In this document: positions 1 to 8,844 of the stretch, one piece after another
Position numbering within the stretch: position 1 is the first letter of the stretch
How the letters are laid out: each line of letters begins with the position of its first letter
Assembly (NCBI GenBank): GCA_021793375.1
Contig: JAJYSY010000003.1
Location: 1 to 64,000, forward strand
DNA: 64,000 bases
Direction of reading: 5' to 3'
Source of the DNA: Bacteroidota bacterium
GTDB lineage: Bacteria; Bacteroidota; Bacteroidia; Flavobacteriales; Flavobacteriaceae
Program-made: the position numbers and the translations under genes
Notes under the pieces: generated by a model
Databases searched by the model: none
Seen by the model: only the letters and a program-made list of their open reading frames with translations
What the model was told of the DNA's origin: nothing

Positions 1-699
1 ACTTATGCACAACATGAAGATTTACTTGATGAAACTTGGTATCTTTATAAGTTAGAAATAGATGAAGAGGAATATGAATATTATAATTTAGATATTGTGT
101 CAGATAACGATAAGAGTCAAATAGAAATTGTTAATGACTCTTATGAAGAATTTACAACTTCTATTTTATTTGATGGTTGTCCTGGTTGGGAGATACTTTT
201 ATATATAGAATTTATAGAAAACGAAAATAAATTTGTCATAAAAGATGGAGTAATACTTGCACTTGAATATTGTCCATATGGATATTATGATGAGGAATAT
301 GCAATAATAGAAGATTATTTTTCACTTTTTTATCAGCTTGATTCTATTATAGAATATAATTTCATAACCATAAATGCTATTCCATTTTTAGTATTTACTG
401 ATTCTCAAAGTAATAAATTATATTACTCAACAGAAAATTTATCCACCCCTGATTTTGAAATCTTAAGCTCTTCTATTTATCCCAATCCTGTACAAGATCA
501 ATTATTTATTCGTTTAGAAGATATTTCTACAGCTGTAGATATAAAAATCTATGATTTGCAAGGCAGAGTAATCCAAAGTTTTCAAGCAAATCAAAAAGAA
601 ATTCCGTTAGATGTTTCTAATTATCACCCCGGAATGTATTTCATTAAACTAACAAATTCTTCTAATCAACAAAAGACGATGAAGTTTATAAAACAGTAA
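1..699 (+). CDS. T9SS-sorted secreted protein, 5' partial
   Basis: The reading frame is open from base 1 to the stop at 697-699, so the gene starts before the window; 232 residues are visible. The first visible residues (TYAQHEDLLDETWYL) match the mature N-terminus of the next gene, so only the signal peptide is probably missing. The GTG at 97 is just an internal codon. The last ~75 residues form a type A T9SS sorting domain (YPNPVQDQLFIRL, IKIYDLQGRVI, GMYFIKL, KFIKQ), which in this phylum directs secretion through the outer membrane and often surface anchoring. The middle is acidic, rich in Tyr/Glu/Asp, and has no domain I recognise. It is a tandem paralogue of the following gene, whose ATG overlaps this stop. 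Function unknown. Confidence 0.85.
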   Translation, partial: TYAQHEDLLDETWYLYKLEIDEEEYEYYNLDIVSDNDKSQIEIVNDSYEEFTTSILFDGCPGWEILLYIEFIENENKFVIKDGVILALEYCPYGYYDEEYAIIEDYFSLFYQLDSIIEYNFITINAIPFLVFTDSQSNKLYYSTENLSTPDFEILSSSIYPNPVQDQLFIRLEDISTAVDIKIYDLQGRVIQSFQANQKEIPLDVSNYHPGMYFIKLTNSSNQQKTMKFIKQ

Positions 700-700
700 T
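607..700 (+). repeat. 94-bp exact direct repeat, copy 1
   Basis: These bases, the 3' end of the first T9SS gene including its stop, are identical to 1407-1500, exactly 800 bases downstream. Bases 1-23 also match 789-811. The flanking middle of the genes has diverged. This marks a tandem gene duplication with conserved ends. Confidence 0.9.
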
Positions 701-1499
701 GAATATGAAAACAAAACACACAAACCCCCAACACTTATTTTTCTTGAGCATAATATTGTGTTTATCAAGCATGTTTTCTTCTTTAAAAACTTATGCACAA
801 CATGAAGATTTGTTTGATGAAACTTGGTATTTAGAAAAATTAACAATAGAAAATGATACAATTTATAATCCAACACGAGGAGATTTAAATTATGATATAG
901 CTTCCACTATATATTTTAATTCAGAAAATAACGGAATAATAGACTTTGGTGGTTGTCCTGGAGAATATAATTTTATAGAAATGGAATTTGATGAAATAGA
1001 CAACTTTTTTAATACTTCCGGAATCGGTGGTTTTCCACTTCAATTTTGCAGCGACTTTTGGGGTCATTTTGAAGGATTAGAAGAGTTTACTGATTTATAT
1101 TTTAATGATTTTTTCTATGGATATGGCACAGAAGGAGACATCCTTATTTATTATAATATTCATCAAAATAATAATTCTTCTCAAACTTTAATATTAACCA
1201 ATCCTGATAATTACAAAGCGTATTATAACAGTGTTTTCTTATCCACTCCCGATTTTGAAATCTTAAATTCTTCTATTTATCCCAATCCTGTTCAAGATCA
1301 GTTATTTATTCGTTTAGAAGATATTTCTACTGTTGTAAACATAAAAATCTATGATTTACAAGGCAGAGTAATTAAGAATTTTGAAACAGATCAAAAAGAA
1401 ACTCCATTAGATGTTTCTAATTATCACCCCGGAATGTATTTCATTAAACTAACAAATTCTTCTAATCAACAAAAGACGATGAAGTTTATAAAACAGTAA
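699..1499 (+). CDS. T9SS-sorted secreted protein, tandem paralogue
   Basis: 266 residues. The ATG at 699 overlaps the upstream stop (TAATGA), so it is probably translated by coupling; a second ATG at 705 is an equally possible start. Residues 1-34 are a signal peptide with a long basic n-region, a hydrophobic core (LFFLSIILCLSSMF) and a likely cut at YAQ|HE. The centre is acidic and aromatic, with short conserved islands (GGCPGEYNF, GLEEFTDLYFNDF) and two or three cysteines. The C-terminal ~75 residues are a type A T9SS sorting domain almost identical to the one upstream. The centre resembles small lipocalin-like Bacteroidota proteins in length and opening (DETWYLEKL), but I cannot confirm a fold. 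Secreted or surface protein of unknown function. Confidence 0.85.
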   Translation: MNMKTKHTNPQHLFFLSIILCLSSMFSSLKTYAQHEDLFDETWYLEKLTIENDTIYNPTRGDLNYDIASTIYFNSENNGIIDFGGCPGEYNFIEMEFDEIDNFFNTSGIGGFPLQFCSDFWGHFEGLEEFTDLYFNDFFYGYGTEGDILIYYNIHQNNNSSQTLILTNPDNYKAYYNSVFLSTPDFEILNSSIYPNPVQDQLFIRLEDISTVVNIKIYDLQGRVIKNFETDQKETPLDVSNYHPGMYFIKLTNSSNQQKTMKFIKQ

Positions 1500-1500
1500 T
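1407..1500 (+). repeat. 94-bp exact direct repeat, copy 2
   Basis: Second copy of the repeat at 607-700. It encodes the last ~30 residues of the sorting domain plus the stop. The silent sites are identical too, which selection on protein sequence alone does not explain. Confidence 0.9.
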
Positions 1501-1527
1501 TTTAAAATAAGATTTTCTTTTCTTGTC

Positions 1528-1550
1528 AAAGCCTTAAAGGATAGGTTTTT
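1528..1550 (+). terminator. Probable terminator of the tandem T9SS genes
   Basis: Short stem AAAGCCT / AGGTTTT (one G-U pair) with an 8-base spacer, ending in a T-run at 1545-1550. It lies 30 bases after the second T9SS gene. Confidence 0.5.
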
Positions 1551-1587
1551 AAAATCAAAAAGTCTTCTCTGATAATGCAAAATTCAT

Positions 1588-1595
1588 TAAATTTG
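1588..1595 (+). promoter_or_regulatory. Candidate -7 box for ileS
   Basis: TAAATTTG matches the Bacteroidota -7 consensus TAnnTTTG and lies 23 bases before the ileS ATG. No clear -33 TTG is seen at the usual distance. Confidence 0.4.
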
Positions 1596-1618
1596 CAATT
1601 CTTTAGAAAACAGGGATT

Positions 1619-4600
1619 ATGACAGAAAAATTTTCAGAATATCAAGGACTTAAATTATCTAAAATCGCAGAGGAAATTTTAAGTTATTGGAAAGAAAATA
1701 ACATTTTTGAGAAGAGTATTTCTACGCGTGATGAGCAAAAACCTTTCATCTTTTTTGAAGGTCCGCCTTCAGCAAATGGATTACCGGGAATTCACCACGT
1801 GATGGCGCGTTCCATCAAAGATATTTTCTGTCGTTATAAAACCCAAAAAGGTTTTCAAGTCAGCAGAAAAGCAGGTTGGGATACCCACGGACTTCCGGTG
1901 GAATTAGGTGTTGAAAAAGAATTGGGAATCACCAAAGAAGATATCGGCAAAAAAATATCTGTGGAAGAATACAACCAAGCTTGTAAAAAAGCGGTGATGA
2001 GATATACGGATATCTGGACAGACCTGACCGAAAAAATGGGATATTGGGTAAATATGGAAAACCCATACATCACTTATAAATCCAAATACATGGAAAGTGT
2101 TTGGTATTTATTGGCGGAGATTTACAAAAAAGGATTGATGTATAAAGGATATACCATTCAACCTTATTCTCCAAAAGCCGGAACAGGATTGAGTTCTCAC
2201 GAATTAAATCAACCCGGAACTTATCAAGATGTAACAGATACCACGGTAACTGCTCAGTTTAAAGCCAAGCTTGATTCTCTTCCTGAAAAACTGAAAAAAT
2301 ATGAAGAACTTTTCTTTTTAGCTTGGACAACCACTCCTTGGACATTACCTTCCAACACTGCATTGGTGGTGGGAGAAAAAATTGATTATGTAGTGGTAAA
2401 AACCTACAATCAATATACTTTTAAACCAATTGTAGTGGTTTTAGCCAAAGATTTACTCAAAGCGAATTTTGGTAAGAAATTCAAATCAACTCAAGAGGAA
2501 GAAGAATTTAAAGCTTATCAAGAAAAAGACAAGCATATTCCTTATATGATTGTCGAAGAGTTGAAAGGAACAGATTTGGTAGATATTCGTTATGAACAAC
2601 TGCTGACTTATGCTTTGCCTTATCAAAATCCTGAAAATGCTTTTCGTATAATTTCTGCAGATTTTGTTACTACAGAAGATGGAACCGGAATTGTGCATTC
2701 CGCGCCTACTTTTGGTGCAGATGACGCACAATCTGCAAAAGAAGCCACTCCTGAAATTCCGCCTTTATTAGTAAAAGATGAAAACGGAAATCCTGTTCCT
2801 TTAGTAGATTTACAAGGTCGTTTTCGTCCGGAAATGCAAGAATTGGCAGGAAAATACGTCAAAAATGAATATTATGAAGATGGAAAAGCTCCGGAAAGAT
2901 CTGTAGATGTTGAAATTGCGATAAAATTAAAAGAAGAAAACCGCGCTTTTAATGTTCAAAAATATGTGCACAGTTATCCAAATTGTTGGAGAACAGATAA
3001 ACCGATTTTATATTATCCTTTAGATTCTTGGTTTATTAAAGTTACCGAAATCCGTGATCGCATGCACGATCTGAACAAAGGCATCAATTGGAAACCTAAA
3101 TCAACCGGAGAAGGAAGATTTGGAAATTGGCTTGCCAATGCCAACGATTGGAATTTATCCCGCTCAAGATATTGGGGAACTCCGCTTCCTATTTGGAGAA
3201 CAGAAGATGGAAAAGAAGAAATCATCATCGGTTCTATGGCCGAATTCAAAGAAGAAATCAAAAAATCCATAGCTGCCGGATTGATGAAAGAAGATGTTTT
3301 TGCTGATTTTGTGGTAGGAGATTTCAGCGAAGAAAACTATGATAAAATCGATTTACATAAAAATGTTGTCGATGAAATTATCTTAGTTTCCCCTTCCGGA
3401 AAACCGATGAAAAGAGAAGTAGATTTAATTGATGTTTGGTTTGATTCCGGAGCTATGCCAACTGCACAATGGCATTATCCTTTTGAAAACAAAGAAAAAG
3501 TAGAAGAAACTTTACGCAAAGCAGATTTTATTGCAGAAGGAGTAGATCAAACCAGAGGTTGGTTTTACACCCTTCATGCGATTGCTACTTTAGTTTTTGA
3601 TGACGTTGCCTACAAAAATGTGGTTTCCAACGGATTGGTTTTAGACAAAAACGGTCAGAAAATGTCTAAGCGTTTAGGAAATGCTGTAGATCCATTTAAG
3701 ACTTTAAGCAAATATGGCCCCGATGCCACAAGATGGTATATGATTTCCAATGCAAATCCTTGGGATAATTTAAAGTTTGATCTTTCCGGATTGGAAGAAG
3801 TAAGCAGAAAATTCTTCGGAACCTTATACAACACTTATGCTTTCTTTGCTTTATATGCCAATATTGATGAATTCACTTATGCTGAAAAAGATATAGAATT
3901 GTCCAAAAGACCGGAAATCGACCGTTGGATTTTATCAGAATTACACACTTTAATCGGAAAAGTAGATGATTTTTATGATAATTATGAACCCACAAAAGCT
4001 GCGCGAGCAATTTCAGATTTCGTACAAGAAAATTTAAGTAATTGGTATGTGCGTTTGAGCAGAAGAAGATTCTGGAAAACCACCAAACAAACTGAAGATA
4101 AAATTTCAGCATATCAAACGTTATATACTTGTTTGATGAACATCACCAAACTGGCTGCGCCCATTGCTCCTTTCTACATGGAAAGACTTTATAATGATTT
4201 AAATAAAGTCACCCAAAAAGAAAAATGGGAAAGTGTTCATTTATCAGAATTTCCAAAACAAGATTCCTCTTATATCAATAAAGATTTAGAACGAAGAATG
4301 GAAAAAGCACAACGCATTTCTTCTTTGGCTTTATCCTTAAGAAAAAAGGAAAAAATCAAAGTTCGTCAACCTTTAAAACGTATTATGATTCCTGTTTTAG
4401 ACGAAACAGTAAGAGCAGATATTTCTGCTGTAGCAGATTTGATAAAATCTGAAATCAACGTTAAAGAAATTGAATTGATTGATGATGCTTCCGGAATTTT
4501 AGTGAAAAACATCAAACCTAATTTCAGAAAATTAGGTCCGCGTTTTGGCAAACAAATGAAAGAAGTTTCAAAAGCCATCAATGCTTTAACTCCTGAAGAC

Positions 4601-5026
4601 ATCAATGAAATAGAAGCTAAAAAAGAGATAGAAATAGAAGTTGCCGGAGTCAAAGAAATTTTATATCTTCAAGAAGTAGAAATAACTTCTGAAGATATTG
4701 AAGGTTGGTTGGTTGCCAGCAACGGAAACCTTACTGTAGCTTTGGATGTAGAACTTAATCCGGAGTTAATAAATGAAGGAATTGCAAGAGAATTAGTCAA
4801 CCGAATTCAGAATCTCAGAAAAGATTCTAATTTAGAAGTTACAGACAAAATAGCTTTAAAAATTAAAAAAGACGGCGTTGTAGAAAAGGCAATCGATAAA
4901 AATTTAACTTATATTAAAAGCGAAACTTTATCGGTTTCTTTAGATATGGTCGAAGATATGGAAGATGGAGAAAAAGTCGAATTTGATAACGTAAAAACTC
5001 AATTGTCTTTAACAAAACACAATTAA
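1619..5026 (+). CDS. ileS: Isoleucyl-tRNA synthetase
   Basis: 1135 residues. Charges tRNA-Ile with isoleucine in the cytoplasm. Class I features are clear: an N-terminal Rossmann catalytic core interrupted by a large editing (CP1) insertion (AWTTTPWTLPSN, then GTGIVHSAPTFGADD), the KMSKR loop at about 681-685, and an anticodon-binding domain followed by a long C-terminal extension, the length of the eukaryote-like type 2 branch. The HIGH signature at about 57-60 reads GIHH in the context PPSANGLPGIHHVMARSIKD, so the first and third positions are swapped relative to HxGH. The ATG at 1619 is chosen because the conserved N-terminus begins directly after it and a -7 box lies just upstream. The DksA-like gene follows after 11 bases and is probably co-transcribed. 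Identification is secure. Confidence 0.97.
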   Translation: MTEKFSEYQGLKLSKIAEEILSYWKENNIFEKSISTRDEQKPFIFFEGPPSANGLPGIHHVMARSIKDIFCRYKTQKGFQVSRKAGWDTHGLPVELGVEKELGITKEDIGKKISVEEYNQACKKAVMRYTDIWTDLTEKMGYWVNMENPYITYKSKYMESVWYLLAEIYKKGLMYKGYTIQPYSPKAGTGLSSHELNQPGTYQDVTDTTVTAQFKAKLDSLPEKLKKYEELFFLAWTTTPWTLPSNTALVVGEKIDYVVVKTYNQYTFKPIVVVLAKDLLKANFGKKFKSTQEEEEFKAYQEKDKHIPYMIVEELKGTDLVDIRYEQLLTYALPYQNPENAFRIISADFVTTEDGTGIVHSAPTFGADDAQSAKEATPEIPPLLVKDENGNPVPLVDLQGRFRPEMQELAGKYVKNEYYEDGKAPERSVDVEIAIKLKEENRAFNVQKYVHSYPNCWRTDKPILYYPLDSWFIKVTEIRDRMHDLNKGINWKPKSTGEGRFGNWLANANDWNLSRSRYWGTPLPIWRTEDGKEEIIIGSMAEFKEEIKKSIAAGLMKEDVFADFVVGDFSEENYDKIDLHKNVVDEIILVSPSGKPMKREVDLIDVWFDSGAMPTAQWHYPFENKEKVEETLRKADFIAEGVDQTRGWFYTLHAIATLVFDDVAYKNVVSNGLVLDKNGQKMSKRLGNAVDPFKTLSKYGPDATRWYMISNANPWDNLKFDLSGLEEVSRKFFGTLYNTYAFFALYANIDEFTYAEKDIELSKRPEIDRWILSELHTLIGKVDDFYDNYEPTKAARAISDFVQENLSNWYVRLSRRRFWKTTKQTEDKISAYQTLYTCLMNITKLAAPIAPFYMERLYNDLNKVTQKEKWESVHLSEFPKQDSSYINKDLERRMEKAQRISSLALSLRKKEKIKVRQPLKRIMIPVLDETVRADISAVADLIKSEINVKEIELIDDASGILVKNIKPNFRKLGPRFGKQMKEVSKAINALTPEDINEIEAKKEIEIEVAGVKEILYLQEVEITSEDIEGWLVASNGNLTVALDVELNPELINEGIARELVNRIQNLRKDSNLEVTDKIALKIKKDGVVEKAIDKNLTYIKSETLSVSLDMVEDMEDGEKVEFDNVKTQLSLTKHN

Positions 5027-5037
5027 ACTTATTAATT

Positions 5038-5427
5038 ATGAAAAAACAAGAATTATTAAAAGAGCGATATTCTGATGAAGACTTAGCAGAATTTAGAAAG
5101 CTCATCGAAGAAAAAATTGAAAGTGCAGAAAAGCAATTAGCTTTATACCAAAGTGTTTATAAAAACGGAAGTTTTAACGGAACAGATGATACTGCACCAA
5201 CTTTTAAGTCTTATGACGATGGAAATAAAACCATGAGTCGTGAGGCAAACAGACAATTAGCTTTGCGTTTAGAAAAATTTATTCGTGATTTAAAAAATGC
5301 TTTAATCCGAATTGAAAACAAATCTTATGGAATCTGCAGAGAAACAGGAAAACTCATCAACAAAGAACGCTTGGTTTTAGTTCCTCACGCTACTTTGAGT
5401 ATTGAAGCAAAAAACAAACAGAAATAA
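5038..5427 (+). CDS. TraR/DksA-family protein lacking zinc cysteines
   Basis: 129 residues. The N-terminal two thirds are helical and probably coiled-coil, like the DksA/TraR family, which enters the RNA polymerase secondary channel. The C-terminus keeps the family outline (YGICRETGKLINKERL, VPHATLSIEAKN), where the usual form is YGxCxxCG...C..C. Only the first of the four zinc-binding cysteines remains (C100); the others are Thr, Ser and Ala. Zinc-less variants like this are common in Bacteroidota, so this is probably a functional derivative rather than a pseudogene. It lies 11 bases after ileS. Annotation pipelines sometimes call this family DnaK suppressor. The exact role here is inferred only from family membership. 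Confidence 0.85.
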   Translation: MKKQELLKERYSDEDLAEFRKLIEEKIESAEKQLALYQSVYKNGSFNGTDDTAPTFKSYDDGNKTMSREANRQLALRLEKFIRDLKNALIRIENKSYGICRETGKLINKERLVLVPHATLSIEAKNKQK

Positions 5428-5457
5428 TCTTTTGTTGATCTAAAAATCAATAAAAAT

Positions 5458-5487
5458 AATCCCGACTTTAACATTTAAAATCGGGAT
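5458..5487 (+). terminator. Hairpin after the DksA-like gene
   Basis: Stem AATCCCGA / TCGGGATT with a 14-base loop, 30 bases after the stop. The following bases (ACTTTAATC) are only weakly T-rich, so termination strength is uncertain. Confidence 0.5.
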
Positions 5488-5585
5488 TACTTTAATCAAA
5501 CTGTTTAGTTTCAACTCTTTAAAACCTCTAAAAATCTTTAAATTAAATTCTGCTAAACAGCGAATCCTACCCTCTAAAAATTGAG

Positions 5586-5593
5586 TACATTTG
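5586..5593 (+). promoter_or_regulatory. Candidate -7 box for the glycosyltransferase operon
   Basis: TACATTTG matches TAnnTTTG, 13 bases before the ATG at 5607. This would give a very short or leaderless transcript. No -33 TTG was found. Confidence 0.35.
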
Positions 5594-5606
5594 TCAAAAC
5601 TTTTTA

Positions 5607-6335
5607 ATGGATAAACGGCTTGTCATCATTCCAACCTACAATGAGATAGAAAATATTGAACAAATTATTCGTGCAATATTTTCACAGCCTATTTCTTTAG
5701 ATATTTTAATCGTTGATGACAATTCTCCTGATGGAACCGGAGATAAAGTTCGTTTTCTACAAAAAGAATTTCCCACTTCTTTATTTTTGGAAGAAAGAAA
5801 GAAAAAATCAGGCTTAGGAACAGCTTATATTCACGGTTTTAAATGGGCACTCCAAAGAGATTATGCATATATTTTTGAAATGGATGCTGATTTTTCTCAC
5901 AATCCAAAAGACCTTGAAAGATTATATTACACCTGCAAAGAAGAAAATATAGATCTGGCAGTAGGTTCTCGTTACTCTTCAGGAATCAATGTTATCAATT
6001 GGCCGATGAGTAGAGTTTTACTCTCTTGGACTGCTTCAAAATACGTGAAATTTATCACCGGATTAGAAGTCAATGACGCTACTGCGGGATTTGTTTGTTA
6101 CAAAAGAAGAGTACTTGAAAAAATAAATCTCAACAAAATTCAATTTGTGGGATATGCCTTTCAAATAGAAATGAAATTCAAGACAAAACTATTAGGTTTT
6201 AAAATTAAAGAAGTTCCTATTATATTTACCAATCGTACAAAAGGTACCTCAAAAATGAGTTCTGGTATTTTTTCAGAAGCTTTTTTTGGTGTCATAAAAA
6301 TGAAGATAAAAAGTTTATTTACTAAAGATATATGA
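5607..6335 (+). CDS. Polyprenol-phosphate sugar transferase-like GT2
   Basis: 242 residues. Glycosyltransferase family 2, GT-A fold, of the short dolichol-phosphate mannose synthase (DPM1) type. Members transfer a hexose from a nucleotide sugar to a polyprenyl phosphate at the inner face of the cytoplasmic membrane. Visible motifs: IIPTYNEIENI at the N-terminus, VDDNSPDGTGD at about 36-46, a DAD metal motif at 93-95 (EMDADFSHNP), and GFVCYKR plus QIEMKFK further on. There is no C-terminal membrane anchor, as in soluble DPM1. The stop overlaps the pyrC start (ATGA), so the two are translationally coupled. The sugar and acceptor cannot be read from sequence. Confidence 0.88.
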   Translation: MDKRLVIIPTYNEIENIEQIIRAIFSQPISLDILIVDDNSPDGTGDKVRFLQKEFPTSLFLEERKKKSGLGTAYIHGFKWALQRDYAYIFEMDADFSHNPKDLERLYYTCKEENIDLAVGSRYSSGINVINWPMSRVLLSWTASKYVKFITGLEVNDATAGFVCYKRRVLEKINLNKIQFVGYAFQIEMKFKTKLLGFKIKEVPIIFTNRTKGTSKMSSGIFSEAFFGVIKMKIKSLFTKDI

Positions 6336-7678
6336 AAAAGTTGCTTATCAAAAATGCTAAAATCATCAATGAAGGAAAAATCTTTGATGGTGATGTTTAC
6401 GTCGAAGGAGACACCATTATTGAAGTTGCTGAAATGATCAGTGCAAAATCCCAGGATGTTAAAATCATAGATGCAGAAGGCAAATATTTACTGCCCGGAG
6501 TAATTGACGATCACGTTCATTTTCGTGAACCGGGATTAACTTATAAAGAAGATATTTACCACGGTTCAAAAGCAGCTGTCGCCGGAGGAATCACCTCTTT
6601 TATGGAAATGCCTAACACCACTCCTCCAACCACAAACATTGATTTGTTGGAACAAAAATTTGATGCTGCAGCAGAAAAATCTTTAGCTAATTATTCTTTT
6701 ATTTTTGGTGCTTCAAACAGCAATTTAGAAGAAATTAAAAAGTTAGATCCGAAAAAAGTTCCCGGCGTAAAATTATTTTTAGGATGCTCTACCGGAGATT
6801 TATATGTGAGCGATGAAAAAGCATTAAAAGATATTTTTGAACAAAGTCCGGTGTTGATTTTAACGCATTGCGAAGATCAAGACACCATGGATGCGAATTT
6901 AAAAAAATTCAAAGAAAAATACGGAGATGATATTCCTATGAAATATCACCCGGAAATCAGAAGTGAAGAAGCTTGTTATATTTCTACTTCAAAAACAGTT
7001 GAATTGGCAAAAAAAACTGGAGCCAGACTTCACGTTTTGCATATTTCTACCGCTAAAGAATTGGAATTATTTCCCAATAAAAAACCTTTAGAAGAAAGAA
7101 AAATAACCGGAGAAGTTTGTGTGCATCACCTGTGGTTTAACGATCAAGATTACGAAAGCAAAGGCACAAAAATAAAGTGGAATCCTTCTATTAAAACTGA
7201 AAAAGATCAAAAAGGATTATTAGCAGGTTTGTTGGATGACACACTTTCTGTAATCGGTACAGATCACGCTCCACACACCAAAGAAGAAAAAAATCAAGTT
7301 TATACCAAAGCCCCAAGCGGTGGACCTTTGGTTCAGCATTCTCTGCCTGCGATGTTGGAATTACACCACAAAGGAAAAATTTCTTTGGAAAAAATTGTAG
7401 AAAAAATGTGTCATAATCCTGCTTTGCTTTTCAAAATTGAAAAAAGAGGATTTATAAAAGAAGGCTATAAAGCAGATTTATGTTTGGTAGATCTCAACTC
7501 TCCTTGGACAGTTCAAGATGCTAACATTTTTTACAAATGCGAATGGTCTCCTTTTAAAGGCACAACTTTTAAATCCAGAATTACCCACACTTTTGTCAAC
7601 GGACAATTGGTATATAACAACTTTAAATTCCCTAAAGTTTCCGAAAGAAATGTACAACGTTTAAGCTTTGATTATTAA
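6332..7678 (+). CDS. pyrC: Dihydroorotase
   Basis: 448 residues. Amidohydrolase-fold enzyme that interconverts carbamoyl-aspartate and dihydroorotate in pyrimidine synthesis. The metal-binding HxH lies in DDHVHFREPG (about 61-63). Further metal ligands are probably in ILTHCED (near 178) and VLHISTAKE (near 235), and the catalytic Asp is in GTDHAPH (near 308). Length and motifs fit the class I (PyrC/PyrX-like) branch rather than the short E. coli type; a related hydantoinase or allantoinase is less likely given HVHFREPG. The start overlaps the glycosyltransferase stop by 4 bases, and the stop shares one base with the start of the next lipoprotein. Confidence 0.92.
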   Translation: MKKLLIKNAKIINEGKIFDGDVYVEGDTIIEVAEMISAKSQDVKIIDAEGKYLLPGVIDDHVHFREPGLTYKEDIYHGSKAAVAGGITSFMEMPNTTPPTTNIDLLEQKFDAAAEKSLANYSFIFGASNSNLEEIKKLDPKKVPGVKLFLGCSTGDLYVSDEKALKDIFEQSPVLILTHCEDQDTMDANLKKFKEKYGDDIPMKYHPEIRSEEACYISTSKTVELAKKTGARLHVLHISTAKELELFPNKKPLEERKITGEVCVHHLWFNDQDYESKGTKIKWNPSIKTEKDQKGLLAGLLDDTLSVIGTDHAPHTKEEKNQVYTKAPSGGPLVQHSLPAMLELHHKGKISLEKIVEKMCHNPALLFKIEKRGFIKEGYKADLCLVDLNSPWTVQDANIFYKCEWSPFKGTTFKSRITHTFVNGQLVYNNFKFPKVSERNVQRLSFDY

Positions 7679-8070
7679 TGAATTTCAATCCTTTACTTTT
7701 TATCTTGTTAAGTTTTTTTCTGCTGAGTTGTCAAAATGTTGAAAAGACAGCTGAGCCGGATAGTCTTATTCCTGAAGATAAAATGGTTGAGGTATTGGTA
7801 GATTTAGCAAAGGTTGATGCAGCCATCAGTTTGAGTTTTAAAGAATATGAGAAACGCGGAGGCGATGCACGAAAATTAATATTAGAAAAACATCAAATTG
7901 ACAGTCTTCAATTGGTGGAAAGCAATGCTTATTATGCAGATAACTTTAAAATAAACGAACGAATTTACGGAAAAGTTGAAGCTATTCTTAAAAAGGAAAA
8001 TGACAGCTTAAGTGCTCTAAATGAAAAACCTAAAAAAGAAGACGAAGAGAAAGAAGAAAAATCTGAATAA
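7678..8070 (+). CDS. DUF4296-type lipoprotein
   Basis: 130 residues. N-terminal lipoprotein signal with lipobox LLSC (Cys18). The mature part is a helical ~80-residue domain (IPEDKMVEVLVDLAKVDAAI ... ESNAYYADN) matching the DUF4296 family, followed by a charged Lys/Glu tail. The family is found almost only in Bacteroidota, often next to dihydroorotase, and its function is unknown. The lipid anchor places it in the cell envelope. The ATG overlaps the pyrC stop by one base, so it is co-translated with pyrC. Confidence 0.85.
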   Translation: MNFNPLLFILLSFFLLSCQNVEKTAEPDSLIPEDKMVEVLVDLAKVDAAISLSFKEYEKRGGDARKLILEKHQIDSLQLVESNAYYADNFKINERIYGKVEAILKKENDSLSALNEKPKKEDEEKEEKSE

Positions 8071-8126
8071 AGAAATTATTTCAAATTCAGATTTAATTTG
8101 TAACTTTCTAAGAAATAATTTAATAG

Positions 8127-8843
8127 ATGTCTTTGAAAGATTTAAATCTTCAACATATTCTTTTTTTAGATATAGAAACTGTTCCTGAAAATCAAAATTT
8201 TTCTGATTTAACAGAAGAAAAACAACTTTTATGGGAAGAGAAATCCGCTTATAAAAGAAAAGATGAATTCACACCGGAAGAATATTATAAACACGCCGGA
8301 ATTTGGGCAGAATTTGGAAAAATTATCTGTATTTCTGTTGGTTTTTTCAGAATTGAAGAAGAAAAAAGACAGCTTCGTTTAAAAACTTTTCACGGAGAGG
8401 AAAAGCAGCTTTTAATAGATTTCAAAAGTTTATTAGATCATCATTTTAATAAACCTCATCATCTGCTTTGTGCGCATAATGGAAAAGAATTTGATTTTCC
8501 TTATATCGCCCGCAGAATGTTGATTCATAATATTGTTTTGCCCAATCAATTAAATTTATTTGGCAAAAAACCTTGGGAAGTTCCGCATTTAGACACCTTA
8601 GAAATATGGAAATTCGGAGATTATAAACATTATACTTCTTTATCACTTTTGACCAATATATTAGGAATTTCCACGCCAAAAGATGATATCGACGGCAGTC
8701 AAGTCAGCGCTGTATATTATGAAGAAAAGAATCTGGATCGAATTGTTAAATACTGCGAAAAAGATGTGATTGCCATCGCACAAGTAATTTTAAAGTTAAG
8801 ACAAGAAAATCTTTTAAATTCTGCTGAAATAATTTCTGTTTAA
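8127..8843 (+). CDS. 3'-5' exonuclease, DEDDy type
   Basis: 238 residues. Ribonuclease H-like fold, close to the PolB proofreading-exonuclease branch. Exo I is FLDIETVPE (Asp15, Glu17), Exo II is in HNGKEFDFPYI, and Exo III is KYCEKDVIA, giving the YxxxD of DEDDy enzymes. There is no polymerase domain, so it probably works alone in DNA or RNA 3'-end trimming or repair. It ends one base before the next gene. The substrate is unknown. Confidence 0.85.
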   Translation: MSLKDLNLQHILFLDIETVPENQNFSDLTEEKQLLWEEKSAYKRKDEFTPEEYYKHAGIWAEFGKIICISVGFFRIEEEKRQLRLKTFHGEEKQLLIDFKSLLDHHFNKPHHLLCAHNGKEFDFPYIARRMLIHNIVLPNQLNLFGKKPWEVPHLDTLEIWKFGDYKHYTSLSLLTNILGISTPKDDIDGSQVSAVYYEEKNLDRIVKYCEKDVIAIAQVILKLRQENLLNSAEIISV

Positions 8844-8844
8844 T

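Noticed and set aside
649-876. Minus-strand ORF across the tandem T9SS genes
   Set aside because: Antisense to two well supported coding genes and without any recognisable motif.
8073-8121. Nested inverted repeats between the DUF4296 and exonuclease genes
   Set aside because: AT-only arms without a T-run; not distinguishable from chance in sequence of this composition.
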